64,000 nucleotides of DNA from assembly GCF_002831625.1 (NCBI RefSeq), contig NZ_CP025116.1, forward strand, positions 2,347,501 to 2,411,500, given 5' to 3'. A program made the translations under genes and the position numbers. The stretch comes from Nonlabens sp. MB-3u-79. Lineage in GTDB: Bacteria > Bacteroidota > Bacteroidia > Flavobacteriales > Flavobacteriaceae. Shown piece by piece: positions 25,730 to 34,893 of the stretch; position 1 is the first letter of the stretch, and every line of letters starts with the position of its first letter. The notes under the pieces are model-generated. The model was not told the DNA's origin. It searched no databases and saw nothing but the letters and a program-made list of their open reading frames with translations.

Positions 25730-26683
25730 TTAAGCCACGTCAAATCTAGCATCTGGAACAAACGTATATCCATTCAATAGATCTTTTATTTTCAGACGCT
25801 TTTTATTAGGTAACTGTAATTCTTCTATTTCTATCATGTTTGTACCACAAGCCACGAACATCTCGCCGTTTTCGATAACAAAACTACCTGGGGTCATTTT
25901 ATGTTGTTTTTCAACGACTTTGCTTTTGTGAATTTTTACAACCATCTGCTCTTTATTATATAAAGAGGCTTTTGCTACTGGATAAGGATACAAACCTCTT
26001 ATGAGTGCATCAACAGCCACAGCACTTTTTGTAAAGTCGATTAGAGTATTTTTACTATCGAGTTTAGGAGCTTCTTTTAAATCGGTATGATCTTTTTGTA
26101 CCGTAGTAGAAACTGTCCCTGTAGCGATGCTATTCACTGTCTCTAGGCTTAGTTCTGCTCCCATTTTCATCAACCTATCATAAAGAGTTTCTACGTTCTC
26201 TAAGGGGCTTATAAGGGTTTCTTGGTTTGAGATAATGGCACCAGTATCAATTTTATCATCTATAAAAAAAGTGGTTACGCCAGTGACTTTTTCTTGATTT
26301 ATAATTGCCCAGTTGATAGGGGCAGCCCCTCGGTACTGAGGCAAAAGGCTTGCGTGAAGGTTAAAGGTGCCTAAAGAAGGCATTTTCCACACGGCTTCTG
26401 GAAGCATTCTAAATGCTACGATAACTTGCACATCTGCCTTAAAGGAAGCAAGTTCCTCTAAGAAATCCTCAGCTTTTAAGTTTTTAGGTTGTAAAACGGG
26501 AAGACCATGTGCTACCGCATATTTTTTTACATCACTTTCGTTTATTTTCCTTCCTCTTCCAGCGGGTTTGTCTGGAGCGGTCACTACAGCTGCTATTTCA
26601 TGTTGTGATTTATGCAACGCATCTAATACACCTGTAGCAAATTCGGGTGTACCGAAGAATACAATCTTTATGGACTTACTCAT
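25730..26683 (-). CDS. fmt: Methionyl-tRNA formyltransferase
   Basis: Formylates initiator Met-tRNA using 10-formyl-THF. 317 residues. N-terminal formyltransferase domain with KIVFFGTPEFA, TAPDKPAGRGRK and the signature NLHASLLPQYRGAAPINWAI including the SLLP loop, then FFIDDKIDTGAI. The C-terminal beta-barrel domain follows (KAPKLDSKNT-like region through RGLYPYPVAKA). The start overlaps recQ by 8 nt, indicating co-transcription. Confidence 0.97.
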   Translation of the reverse strand: MSKSIKIVFFGTPEFATGVLDALHKSQHEIAAVVTAPDKPAGRGRKINESDVKKYAVAHGLPVLQPKNLKAEDFLEELASFKADVQVIVAFRMLPEAVWKMPSLGTFNLHASLLPQYRGAAPINWAIINQEKVTGVTTFFIDDKIDTGAIISNQETLISPLENVETLYDRLMKMGAELSLETVNSIATGTVSTTVQKDHTDLKEAPKLDSKNTLIDFTKSAVAVDALIRGLYPYPVAKASLYNKEQMVVKIHKSKVVEKQHKMTPGSFVIENGEMFVACGTNMIEIEELQLPNKKRLKIKDLLNGYTFVPDARFDVA

Positions 26684-28559
26684 TGATTTTATATTTATTA
26701 TGGCTCGTTAAAAGAACCTTTCTTTGTTCTAGTAATGTTTTGAGATGTGCTACAACCACATCTTTATCTTCGTTCATTTCTTTACAGATCTGTTGACTAT
26801 CAAGCGGCTGATTTTGTAGTGCGATAAGGATTTGTTCTGAAGTGGTACGCGCTACTATCGGCGCACAATTACTACAATTTCCACAATCGCGGTCTGTTTC
26901 TTCGTCAAAATACTCCAAGAGCATTCTATTGATACAAGTTGTAGTATTGGTTACCAGCTGTACTAATGATTTTAGTTTATTCAGCCGCAACGTATTCTGT
27001 CGTTCTAGTTCTCTTGAGAATCTATTGATCGTGCGATCATCATCTCTAGGAGTTAAATAGGTGATTTGTAAATCGGTATTGGTAATAGTAGCCTCTATCA
27101 ATTCTTGATCGTGCAGCAATTGCAGGGTTTCATTTACTTCTTCTTCACTCGTATTACTTCTTGTAGCGATCAAAGCAGTATTGATTTGTAATACGTGATT
27201 TTCACTGCTTCCATAGGTACGCAATATGGCCTGTATAATTGCATTAGCAACAGGTCTGTTTTGGGCAAAGGAAATGATTCTTGTTCCGCTTTCGCGAAAG
27301 CTTACACTGCAACGTCTCCTATAACCTTGTGCAAGACTGATGACACTAAATCTGTCTAAGGCATTAAGGGCGCTGTAGGCTTGCATACCATTTAACTCAT
27401 AAGTGGCGCAAAATCTTGAAAATGATAGCGTATGGGTTTGCTCTTCTCCTTCACCTATGGCAATTCTTAAATAATTGGATAATTTGCGATAGATCAATTT
27501 GAGGTAATCTGCTGTAGGTTTTGATTTTACAAACTGATTGTATGCGTGTTCAATATCGTTGCGATTGTAAATAAAATAAGCAATACTGTCAGCGCCATCT
27601 CGACCAGCTCTTCCAGTTTCTTGATAGTAACTTTCAACGCTGTCGGGCAACTGCATGTGAACCACACTACGCACATCTGGCTTATCTATTCCCATACCAA
27701 AGGCATTGGTCGCTACCATCACCTGTATTTTATTATTCATCCAGGATTGTGCAGTGCGTGATCGTATTTTATTAGAAAGACCACCGTGATAGAACCCTGC
27801 AGTAATTTGAGCTTGTTGAAGGAGTAAGGTGAATTCTACGGCATTCTTTCTACTCCTTACATAGGTGATACTGCTACCGGGTTGAACGTTGTAAAAATGG
27901 CGTAGTGCTTGTCGTTTATCTCCAGTATTTTCTATTTTATAATGGATGTTGGAACGCTCATAACTAGACTTAAATACTCGTGCATCTTCTAGTTCCAGAA
28001 CAGTCACTATGTCCTCTTGCACCGCTTTTGTTGCTGTAGCTGTTACCGCAATTATAGGAACTCGCGGGTGTAATTCTTTTAAGGTAATGATCTGTCGGTA
28101 GGCGGGTCTAAAATCATGACCCCATTCACTGATGCAATGTGCTTCATCAATAGCGATTAGATTGACATTCATTTTAAGAACACGCTCCTTCACTAATGCT
28201 TGTTGCAATCGCTCTGGACTCATGTAAAGAAAATCATAATTTCCATAAATACAATTATCCAGTACATCATCCAGTTCTTGATAGGAGATACCACCAGTAA
28301 TTCCTACCGCTTTGATATTTCTCTTTTTAAGTTGATCGACTTGATCTTTAATCAAAGCAACTAGTGGTGAAATAACGATGCATATACCAGGAAGTTGTAT
28401 TCCAGGAATTTGATAACATACAGATTTCCCTCCACCGGTAGGTAACAAGGCAAGAGTATCCTTACCTTCTAATACACTGGAAATAATTTCCTGTTGTAAA
28501 GGTCTGAATAGGTCAAAACCATAAACGGTTTTTAATATGTCTAAGGATTTATTTATCAA
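26676..28559 (-). CDS. recQ: ATP-dependent DNA helicase RecQ family
   Basis: 627-residue 3'-5' superfamily 2 helicase. Walker A LLPTGGGKSVCYQ, DEAHCISEWGHDFR box, TATATKAVQEDI, motif VI QETGRAGRDG, and the zinc-binding cysteines CGNCSNC (about 560). A winged-helix-like tail replaces a clear HRDC domain. A palindrome copy encodes SFRES within SVSFRESGTRI. It is the second gene of a run ATPase-recQ-fmt with almost no spacing. Confidence 0.94.
   Translation of the reverse strand: MINKSLDILKTVYGFDLFRPLQQEIISSVLEGKDTLALLPTGGGKSVCYQIPGIQLPGICIVISPLVALIKDQVDQLKKRNIKAVGITGGISYQELDDVLDNCIYGNYDFLYMSPERLQQALVKERVLKMNVNLIAIDEAHCISEWGHDFRPAYRQIITLKELHPRVPIIAVTATATKAVQEDIVTVLELEDARVFKSSYERSNIHYKIENTGDKRQALRHFYNVQPGSSITYVRSRKNAVEFTLLLQQAQITAGFYHGGLSNKIRSRTAQSWMNNKIQVMVATNAFGMGIDKPDVRSVVHMQLPDSVESYYQETGRAGRDGADSIAYFIYNRNDIEHAYNQFVKSKPTADYLKLIYRKLSNYLRIAIGEGEEQTHTLSFSRFCATYELNGMQAYSALNALDRFSVISLAQGYRRRCSVSFRESGTRIISFAQNRPVANAIIQAILRTYGSSENHVLQINTALIATRSNTSEEEVNETLQLLHDQELIEATITNTDLQITYLTPRDDDRTINRFSRELERQNTLRLNKLKSLVQLVTNTTTCINRMLLEYFDEETDRDCGNCSNCAPIVARTTSEQILIALQNQPLDSQQICKEMNEDKDVVVAHLKTLLEQRKVLLTSHNKYKINE
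27287..27301. repeat. Iterated palindrome, copy 7
   Basis: CGCTTTCGCGAAAGC inside recQ, read in the RES frame (SFRES). Confidence 0.88.
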
Positions 28560-28561
28560 TA

Positions 28562-29089
28562 CTATAAATGATCATTAATAAAAGTAAGACGTTTCTCTAT
28601 ATCAAATTTAGGAACGTTAATAGGGGCGTAGCCTAATTTGTTATAAAAGCTATTGAGAATACCTCCTAAAATCACCGCTTGCTCATAGCTTTCATAACGC
28701 TCATTGTCACTCTCATATATTTCCTCCCATGGTGGTAAAAAGAAGACCATATCGTATTGGTGCTCTTCACTGGCCTTGATAAATTCTGCTGGAATATCAT
28801 CCCCTGTAAACTCATGATAGGCAGGGATGTCGGGAATGCCTCTGTCATAAAAATGGATCCCCTCTGTAGCCTTCTTGAATTGTAAAATACGACCAGCAAG
28901 CAACTCATTGCTAAAAGCAAGCGGGTCGGTTAGAAAAAGTCGCTCTATACCTTGCTGTTTTGCTTTTGCTGTTACTTCCCTAGAGATTTCATGATGTACG
29001 TTAAAGCCGTTTTTTTCAATAGCTCTAAGAACACTAGTTTTTCCAGATCCAGGACCACCGATGATTAAAATTCTTTTAAGTTTTTTCAT
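28562..29089 (-). CDS. P-loop ATPase (AAA_28-like)
   Basis: 175 residues with Walker A IIGGPGSGKTSVLRAI at the N-terminus and a kinase-like interior (FYDRGIPDIPAYHEF, YDMVFFLPPWEEIY). It resembles small NTPases of the AAA_28 or NadR-kinase-like type; the substrate is unknown. It ends 2 bp before recQ starts, so the two are co-transcribed. Confidence 0.8.
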   Translation of the reverse strand: MKKLKRILIIGGPGSGKTSVLRAIEKNGFNVHHEISREVTAKAKQQGIERLFLTDPLAFSNELLAGRILQFKKATEGIHFYDRGIPDIPAYHEFTGDDIPAEFIKASEEHQYDMVFFLPPWEEIYESDNERYESYEQAVILGGILNSFYNKLGYAPINVPKFDIEKRLTFINDHL

Positions 29090-29140
29090 AACAGTACAAA
29101 ATAACTAAATCTATGAATAGCAATCGAGCGTATCATGAAT

Positions 29141-29148
29141 TATATTTG
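29141..29148 (+). promoter_or_regulatory. -7 box for the DUF493 gene
   Basis: TATATTTG between an upstream in-frame ATG (29135) and the preferred ATG (29159). The box location excludes the upstream start. Confidence 0.6.
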
Positions 29149-29158
29149 CATATATACT

Positions 29159-29446
29159 ATGGAAAATAAAAATACAGAAGAGTTTTATGCAAAACTAAAG
29201 ATTCAGCTGGCAGACACGAGTTTATGGCCTTCTAAGTATTTGTATAAATTTATAGTCCCAACGCAAGGAACACAAATCTCAGAGATAGAAGCACTTTTTG
29301 ATAATACAGGAGCGGTAATAACGACGAAAGAATCCAGTAAAGGAAAATACACCAGTGTTTCTATTGTAGTAAATATGAAAAATCCTGATGCAGTGATCTC
29401 TAAATATAAAGAGGTCAGTAAAGTTAAAGGAGTTATCTCTCTTTAA
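29159..29446 (+). CDS. DUF493 (YbeD/UPF0250-like) protein
   Basis: 95 residues from MENKNTEEFYAKLKIQLAD. Ferredoxin-like small fold with FIVPTQGTQISEIEALFD and KYTSVSIVVNMKNPDAVISK, typical of DUF493; function unknown, possibly regulatory. The start was chosen because the upstream ATG lies before the -7 box. Followed by the DUF4290 gene. Confidence 0.88.
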   Translation: MENKNTEEFYAKLKIQLADTSLWPSKYLYKFIVPTQGTQISEIEALFDNTGAVITTKESSKGKYTSVSIVVNMKNPDAVISKYKEVSKVKGVISL

Positions 29447-29508
29447 TAGTTTATTTATTCTATTTTGTGTATTTTGCAACACTTCACATTAAGTAATACC
29501 ATTTCAAT

Positions 29509-30192
29509 TTGATATCATCATTAGAATACAATACGGAGCGCAACCAGCTTGTTATACCAGAATATGGGAGACATATTCAAAAGTTAGTGGAACATTGTAG
29601 AGCCTTAGAGACTAAGGAAGAACGCAATAAGATGGCCACTGCTATTATAGGTGTGATGGGTAATTTAAATCCACATTTAAGAGATGTCGCTGACTTTCAA
29701 CACAAACTATGGGATCAATTATTTGTTATCGCAAATTTTGATTTAGACGTAGATTCCCCATATCCTATTCCTGATAGAGAAGAGCTTGCGGCTAGACCAG
29801 CAAGAATGTCTTATCCTCAAAAAAGACCTCGATACCGATTTTATGGAAATAACATCCAGGGAATGATCAATGTTGCTCTAGGATGGGAAAAAGGAGAGAA
29901 AAGAGAAGCACTTGCGTATATTATTGCAAACCACATGAAGAAATCGTTCTTAAATTGGAACAAAGACTCTGTAGATGATGCGGTTATTTTCAAGCACCTC
30001 TTTGAATTAAGCGAAGGGGAGATCAATCTTGCGGCAAAAGAAGAAGATCTTTTAGAATCTAAAGCCTTGATTTATCGCAACACAAGTACCAATCGTTCTA
30101 ATACCAACGACAATAAGCGTCAGCATGGTAAAAAGAACACGAGGAATAACAGTAGCAGTAGTAGTAATAGCAACAGAAGGAGAAGAAATTAA
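29509..30192 (+). CDS. DUF4290 protein
   Basis: 227 residues with a TTG start. The domain covers about 1-180 (EYNTERNQLVIPEYGRHIQK, GVMGNLNPHLRDVADFQHKL, RYRFYGNNIQGMIN, NHMKKSFLNWNKDSVDD). The C-terminus is a low-complexity Asn/Ser/Arg/Lys tail (NNSSSSSNSNRRRRN). Restricted to Bacteroidota and of unknown function; a nucleic-acid contact by the basic tail is a guess. Ends at a strong terminator. Confidence 0.9.
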   Translation: MISSLEYNTERNQLVIPEYGRHIQKLVEHCRALETKEERNKMATAIIGVMGNLNPHLRDVADFQHKLWDQLFVIANFDLDVDSPYPIPDREELAARPARMSYPQKRPRYRFYGNNIQGMINVALGWEKGEKREALAYIIANHMKKSFLNWNKDSVDDAVIFKHLFELSEGEINLAAKEEDLLESKALIYRNTSTNRSNTNDNKRQHGKKNTRNNSSSSSNSNRRRRN

Positions 30193-30216
30193 GTTCCTTT
30201 CTTTTTTACACATTAT

Positions 30217-30251
30217 AAAAAGCCCCATTTTAATTATAAAATGGGGCTTTT
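30217..30251. terminator. Bidirectional terminator between DUF4290 and Dps genes
   Basis: Perfect 14-bp stem AAAAGCCCCATTTT with a six-base loop, flanked by A and T runs; convergent genes on both sides. Confidence 0.85.
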
Positions 30252-30273
30252 GATTTTTAATAAATAATCTAGA

Positions 30274-30765
30274 TTAAATAGATTTTCTGGTATCTTCAGA
30301 GTTCATTCTCCAGGCATCTAACATCCAAGAAGTAGTTTCTAGTTCTCTGATGTAAGCGCCAATTAAATCAATGGTACCCTCGTCTTGACACGCTCCAGCT
30401 GTCGCTACAACTTTTGACATTTGAGAAAGAATAGCTCCATGGTCTTCTATTAAATTATTCACCATTTCCAAATCAGATAATTCTGACTTGGTTTCTTTTA
30501 AATTAGAAATTTTTAAGTAATCACTATAATTGGATGTAGGTTGATACCTTAGGGTTAAGATACGCTCTGCTATTGCATCAATTTTTATAATGGCATCGTC
30601 ATACATTTCTTCAAATTTAACATGTAAATCAAAGAAAGAGCGTCCTACAATATTCCAATGGTAATTTCTTAATTTTTGGTAATACAAGTGGTAATCAGCT
30701 AATAAAATATTAAGTTCTTTGCTGGTGTCTTTTGCTTTTTCCATATTGAAGTTTAGGTAATTCAT
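30274..30765 (-). CDS. dps: Dps-family ferritin-like DNA-binding/iron-storage protein
   Basis: 163 residues. The ferroxidase signature LADYHLYYQKLRNYHWNIVG, FFDLHVKFEEMYDDAI is intact, followed by DAIAERILTLRYQPTSNYSD. Dps forms a 12-mer that oxidises and stores iron with peroxide and protects DNA. A second in-frame Met (MEKAKDTSKELN, about 30744) may be the real start. Monocistronic, closed by the shared terminator. Confidence 0.94.
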   Translation of the reverse strand: MNYLNFNMEKAKDTSKELNILLADYHLYYQKLRNYHWNIVGRSFFDLHVKFEEMYDDAIIKIDAIAERILTLRYQPTSNYSDYLKISNLKETKSELSDLEMVNNLIEDHGAILSQMSKVVATAGACQDEGTIDLIGAYIRELETTSWMLDAWRMNSEDTRKSI

Positions 30766-30812
30766 TATTTTTATTTTTCTTGTTGTTTTTTTTGATGGTA
30801 GTTTAATCTAAG

Positions 30813-30911
30813 TTAAGACATCAGTGCTCCAAGATTTTGTTTCCATAACTCGTTAACGGTTGATCCTTTGTCTTTCTTTCCATTTTCTTTTCCATATTTC
30901 AATATAATCAT
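30813..30911 (-). CDS. Possible 32-residue basic small protein
   Basis: Open frame starting MIILKYGKENGKKDKGST and ending LWKQNLGALMS in the 250-bp gap between dps and the DUF1853 gene. Composition is protein-like (basic, then an amphipathic helix), but I see no promoter or homolog. It may be chance. Confidence 0.25.
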   Translation of the reverse strand: MIILKYGKENGKKDKGSTVNELWKQNLGALMS

Positions 30912-31015
30912 ATACAGTTCGACTTTTTATGAAATTGAAGTTAAAATGTGTTTATAAAATCACAAATCAGTAGAAGGAATCCGGTTATAGTTTGAATCTA
31001 TTAGGTAAAGTTGAA

Positions 31016-31864
31016 TTATTTAACAACAAAAAATGTTTCAAAACTTTTGTCTGTTAATTGCATCCAGAGTAATGGTGCAAACCCTCTCTCCAAGCTATCG
31101 TTGGTGAGTGCTAATGCTTCATGGAAGGTATAGGAAGTAAGTAATTCTTGTGGTGTCATTTTCCACGCATATTTTTCTGGTAGAAAATAGGTGTTTTCAG
31201 TTTCCGCTTTCGCGAAAGCGGAACTCTTATAATAATACCCAGTAATACTCGATTTATGAATGTATTTAAATTTATGATCCCATAATTGATGGGGTATGAA
31301 TACATGTGCCAAAAAACAAACTTGCTGTTTTATTTTTTCTACAGCAATATCATGACTCTTTAATAACTCCACAGCTTCTGCAGTGTAGAGTAAAGGGAGT
31401 TGATGGTTTTTAAGATGCTCTAATTTCCGTACCAGATTATCTCTGCCGTTGGGACCTTGATATTTGTTGAGCTCTTGAAGGACTGGTGATTTCTCAGTAC
31501 TTGTGATGGTAGGATTATAAATGTAAAACTTATAGACTAACTCTATGTGTATAGTGGAATTAGTACGCAGATCCTTAATGACATAGTCCAGTTCTCCTTT
31601 GGTGATCTTCCCTTTAAATATCTGTATATTAGATAGTAATAATTGATAATTACTGGATTGCTCCACACAAAACTTGAAAAAGTATTCGGCTCTTTTACCC
31701 AATAAAGTTCCTTGAGGTATCACTGGTAAATCTAATGACTCTTGATCCTTTAGATGATCAAAAATAAAATTTGATAATCCGAACTGTTCTAGTCCCAGTA
31801 AAGTTCCAGACCACAAACTTGCCGTTTTATAAAAAGCTTTAAAACGTTCCAAGTTGCTTTGCAT
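31016..31864 (-). CDS. DUF1853 protein, PD-(D/E)XK-like
   Basis: 282 residues. DUF1853 members carry a restriction-endonuclease-like core; here the plausible site is KGELDYVIKDL followed by IHIELVYKFYIY (D-x(n)-E-x-K-like order). Function is unknown. A palindrome copy with full 22-bp symmetry encodes AFAKAE near residue 217 (KSSAFAKAETENTYF). It follows the WbqC gene by 4 bp at the end of the parA-lepB run. Confidence 0.82.
   Translation of the reverse strand: MQSNLERFKAFYKTASLWSGTLLGLEQFGLSNFIFDHLKDQESLDLPVIPQGTLLGKRAEYFFKFCVEQSSNYQLLLSNIQIFKGKITKGELDYVIKDLRTNSTIHIELVYKFYIYNPTITSTEKSPVLQELNKYQGPNGRDNLVRKLEHLKNHQLPLLYTAEAVELLKSHDIAVEKIKQQVCFLAHVFIPHQLWDHKFKYIHKSSITGYYYKSSAFAKAETENTYFLPEKYAWKMTPQELLTSYTFHEALALTNDSLERGFAPLLWMQLTDKSFETFFVVK
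31202..31223. repeat. Iterated palindrome, copy 8, longest symmetry
   Basis: The core GCTTTCGCGAAAGC is extended by TTCC on the left and GGAA on the right, giving 22 bp of perfect dyad symmetry. Inside the DUF1853 gene. Confidence 0.92.
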
Positions 31865-31868
31865 AGGT

Positions 31869-32483
31869 CTATAATTGAGGGTATTGATTTTTTAGGTAAG
31901 CACCAGTAGCTGGTCCTAAGTTGAATAATACATCAAGACCACTCAAAGGTTGTGTAAACCCATGCTTTTCTTGAAACACTTGTATATAAGGGCTTATATG
32001 CATAAGCGGGCGGTCTTTAGCATGAATTAGTCGCTTGGCTAGTGGATCGTTTTGATAGTCTTGAGTGATTTTTATTTCTCTATGCAGTTGCAAGTGTTCT
32101 AATAAAAAATGAAGTGTTTTAATATTCCATTCGATTAAAGAGGTTGGAATGTCTTTAAAAAGCATCTCGAGATCATCTTGATAATATTCAAAGTAAGGAC
32201 TGCTGTAATAAGCACTTTTAATGCTTTTTAAATGAGTAGTCGCCCAATTTTGTGAATGATCTATTTCAATTGAGTTATAGGGTACCGAATTTCCTTTTTT
32301 TTGATGTATTACAGGAATGTTAAGTGCGAGTTTACCATTTGCCGCAGCGATGTAAGTTCTATTGCGATAGGTCTGTTTAACGTAACTATCTTGTGTTTCT
32401 AAAAGAAGGCTTGAAGATTTATGAATATGAACGAGGGCTATTACATCCACAAAATACGATGGATGAATAATGATTTCATTCAT
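31869..32483 (-). CDS. WbqC family protein
   Basis: 204 residues from MNEIIIHPSYFVDVIALVHI. The WbqC signature is present: an N-terminal HPSYF-type block, QTYRNRTYIAAANGKLALNI, and SAYYSSPYFEYYQDDL. In other bacteria members occur in O-antigen clusters; in Flavobacteria the gene sits behind lepB. The longer in-frame extension from 32609 reads inside lepB (CCCGWIFYRKKN) and is rejected. It starts 6 bp after lepB ends. Confidence 0.88.
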   Translation of the reverse strand: MNEIIIHPSYFVDVIALVHIHKSSSLLLETQDSYVKQTYRNRTYIAAANGKLALNIPVIHQKKGNSVPYNSIEIDHSQNWATTHLKSIKSAYYSSPYFEYYQDDLEMLFKDIPTSLIEWNIKTLHFLLEHLQLHREIKITQDYQNDPLAKRLIHAKDRPLMHISPYIQVFQEKHGFTQPLSGLDVLFNLGPATGAYLKNQYPQL

Positions 32484-32488
32484 AACTT

Positions 32489-34150
32489 TTAACTTCTTAC
32501 TTTTAATATTCTTTTTACGATAAAATATCCAGCCACAACAACAAGGAAATAAATTAAGTAGGAAGTAGGCTGTCCAGGGCCATTTACTGTGGTGAACATT
32601 CTTTCCCATCTAAAACCATTAGGAAACGATTGATTACCGTCATAACTCATCCATACAAATACGGGCTTCCCAACCACGTGATTAAATGGCACGTAGCCCC
32701 AGAATCTACTATCAAGACTGTTATCGCGATTATCTCCCATAAGCCAATAATAATCTTGCTTAAAAGTATAAGAGATGAGTGGTGCGCCATTTAAAAGTAC
32801 TTGGTTTCCTTTTAAAGTGATGTCCTGAAAAGTATCCATTTCACTTCCTTCATAAACTTCAATGATTCTTTCAAAGTATGGGATATTCTTATAGTCAATG
32901 TCTACGGTCATTCCTTTGGCAGGAATCAAGAAAGGGTCTCTATCATCGGCATTGTTTGATGTTCTTCCATCATAGGGAAAAACATTAGGTCTCATATAAA
33001 GGGAGTTTTCGTCCTGTAGGTCTCTTAAGGCCATACTCATAGGACTTCCTATGTCCCTGTTTTGTCTTTCTACATTAACCACATGTCCAGAGGCTTTTAT
33101 TTTTTCTATGGCTTCTTCTGTAGCAGCTTTAACAAAAAATGCTGGCCTGCCAGTTTTTAAATGAGAACCAAATTGAAACCCATCAGTGATGTCATAGGTA
33201 AAGAAAAACTCTTCTCTTGTTAATCTACTTCCATCTGGGAAAACCATTTCTTGATCTGTCTGAGATACAGCATCGGTTTCTATGACATAGGAGTGCTGAG
33301 GCTTTGCGCGTTCAGGAAGTATTAATTTATCTCCATTGATAAAGATAGCTCCATTTTTCATAGACATCGTATCGCCGGCGATAGCTACACATCTCTTGAC
33401 ATAATTGGATTTTTTATCAATAGGCTTGTAATGAAATTTCCCATCATCATTGGGGTACGAATTAATGGTATCTGTAGGGTAATTAAAAACTACAATATCA
33501 TTGCGTTTTATTTTTTGAAATCCCGGAATTCTCGCATAAGGCAATTGGGGTCTGGCTAGATAGCTCTTTACACCCAAAATAGGAATGGTATCGTGTACCA
33601 TTGGGGCCGCAATAGGGGTCATAGGTAGTCTTGCACCATAATGAAATTTACTTACAAATAAGAAATCTCCAGTAAGCAAGGATTTCTCTAAGGAAGAAGT
33701 TGGAATGATAAAAGGCTGCATCACATAGGTATGCACGATAGTAGCTGCTATAACAGCAAACAGAACGGAGTTGGTCCATTCTCCGGCAGCTGTTCTCGGA
33801 TTTAAATCCCTTTCTTCTATATGACGTAAGGATTGTGTATAATTAATGTAATAGATGTAAAAGCCTAAACTAACCACACCTAAAATAGTATCTAACCTTT
33901 TATTGTAACCGAAGGATCTCAGTGTATCTACCCAGACGACGATAAACATCATGATATTTACCACTGGCAGGAATAAAAGGATGGTCCACCACCATGGTCT
34001 ATTCATTATTTTCATTAAAATAACCGCGTTAAAAACAGGAACAAATGCTTGCCATGCCTTATACCCAGTAGCAACGTACATTTTCCAAGTTCCTAGTCCA
34101 TGTACCAGCTGGATTATTAAAAATACGATTAACCATTCTGTCCAATTCAT
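32489..34150 (-). CDS. lepB: Signal peptidase I, enlarged Bacteroidota form
   Basis: 553 residues, much longer than E. coli LepB (324). The first about 115 residues are hydrophobic (WWWTILLFLPVVNIMMFIVV). A further segment precedes the catalytic domain: FIIPTSSLEKSLLTGDFLFV with the nucleophilic Ser, NYVKRCVAIAGDT with the general-base Lys, and GDNRDNSLDSRFWGYV near the end. An insert of roughly 150 residues lies between the Lys block and the final motif. It cleaves Sec signal peptides in the periplasm and would process the T9SS cargo and array peptides here. Confidence 0.94.
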   Translation of the reverse strand: MNWTEWLIVFLIIQLVHGLGTWKMYVATGYKAWQAFVPVFNAVILMKIMNRPWWWTILLFLPVVNIMMFIVVWVDTLRSFGYNKRLDTILGVVSLGFYIYYINYTQSLRHIEERDLNPRTAAGEWTNSVLFAVIAATIVHTYVMQPFIIPTSSLEKSLLTGDFLFVSKFHYGARLPMTPIAAPMVHDTIPILGVKSYLARPQLPYARIPGFQKIKRNDIVVFNYPTDTINSYPNDDGKFHYKPIDKKSNYVKRCVAIAGDTMSMKNGAIFINGDKLILPERAKPQHSYVIETDAVSQTDQEMVFPDGSRLTREEFFFTYDITDGFQFGSHLKTGRPAFFVKAATEEAIEKIKASGHVVNVERQNRDIGSPMSMALRDLQDENSLYMRPNVFPYDGRTSNNADDRDPFLIPAKGMTVDIDYKNIPYFERIIEVYEGSEMDTFQDITLKGNQVLLNGAPLISYTFKQDYYWLMGDNRDNSLDSRFWGYVPFNHVVGKPVFVWMSYDGNQSFPNGFRWERMFTTVNGPGQPTSYLIYFLVVVAGYFIVKRILKVRS

Positions 34151-34190
34151 AATTGATATGTTCTAATGTGATAAAAGTGTTTAGGTTGTG

Positions 34191-34892
34191 TTACAATCCT
34201 AATACATCTTTCATCGTGTATATTCCTTTTTTATTAGTAATCCACTCTGCGGCAATGATACTTCCAATTGCAAAGCCATCTCTAGTTTGTGCCGTATGAA
34301 TAATTTCTATACGATCTATTTCATTTTGATAGGTAACACTATGTGTTCCCTTTACCTCATTTTCTCTCAGGGCCTCTATAGGTACAGAGTTCTTTTTTAA
34401 GGTATTACCTAGATGCCAATTCTCTTTCCTTAGGCTTTCTGAAAGTCCTTCAAATAAGCTAATTGCCGTGCCGCTAGGGGCATCTTTTTTTTCTGTATGA
34501 TGAATTTCTTTCATTTTTACATCATACTCGTTAAACCGGCTCATCATTTGAGCTAATTTCTTGTTGAGTTCAAAGAATATATTCACTCCTAGACTAAAAT
34601 TAGAAGCATATACCAAACTGGATTTATGTTGAGAAACCAGCTTTGTAATTTCAGCAATATGCTTGTTCCATCCAGTGGTACCGCATACTATTGGTATCTG
34701 TGTTGGAATCAAATACTTTAAATTTCCCAGGACACTTTCTGGACTTGTAAATTCAATAATAACATCGGCTTTTGTAATGTCTTCCATGGAGTCGTTGCGC
34801 CCCACGCGAGTAACTACAGTATGACCGCGTTCTAGTGCTATTTTTTCAATAGCCTTGCCCATTTTACCATATCCTAATAATGCTATTTTCAT
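34191..34892 (-). CDS. dapB: 4-hydroxy-tetrahydrodipicolinate reductase
   Basis: Reduces the dipicolinate precursor in the lysine/diaminopimelate pathway. 233 residues, the short Bacteroidota form. NAD(P)-binding loop LLGYGKMGKAIE at the N-terminus, CGTTGW, SNFSLGVNIFFEL and the catalytic EIHHTEKKDAPSGTA. The pathway partner lysA is at 44372-45595. It ends 40 bp upstream of lepB in the same run. Confidence 0.95.
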   Translation of the reverse strand: MKIALLGYGKMGKAIEKIALERGHTVVTRVGRNDSMEDITKADVIIEFTSPESVLGNLKYLIPTQIPIVCGTTGWNKHIAEITKLVSQHKSSLVYASNFSLGVNIFFELNKKLAQMMSRFNEYDVKMKEIHHTEKKDAPSGTAISLFEGLSESLRKENWHLGNTLKKNSVPIEALRENEVKGTHSVTYQNEIDRIEIIHTAQTRDGFAIGSIIAAEWITNKKGIYTMKDVLGL

Positions 34893-34893
34893 A

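Noticed and set aside
32484..32609. N-terminal extension of the WbqC protein
   Set aside because: The extra residues are read within the end of lepB and resemble no WbqC sequence.
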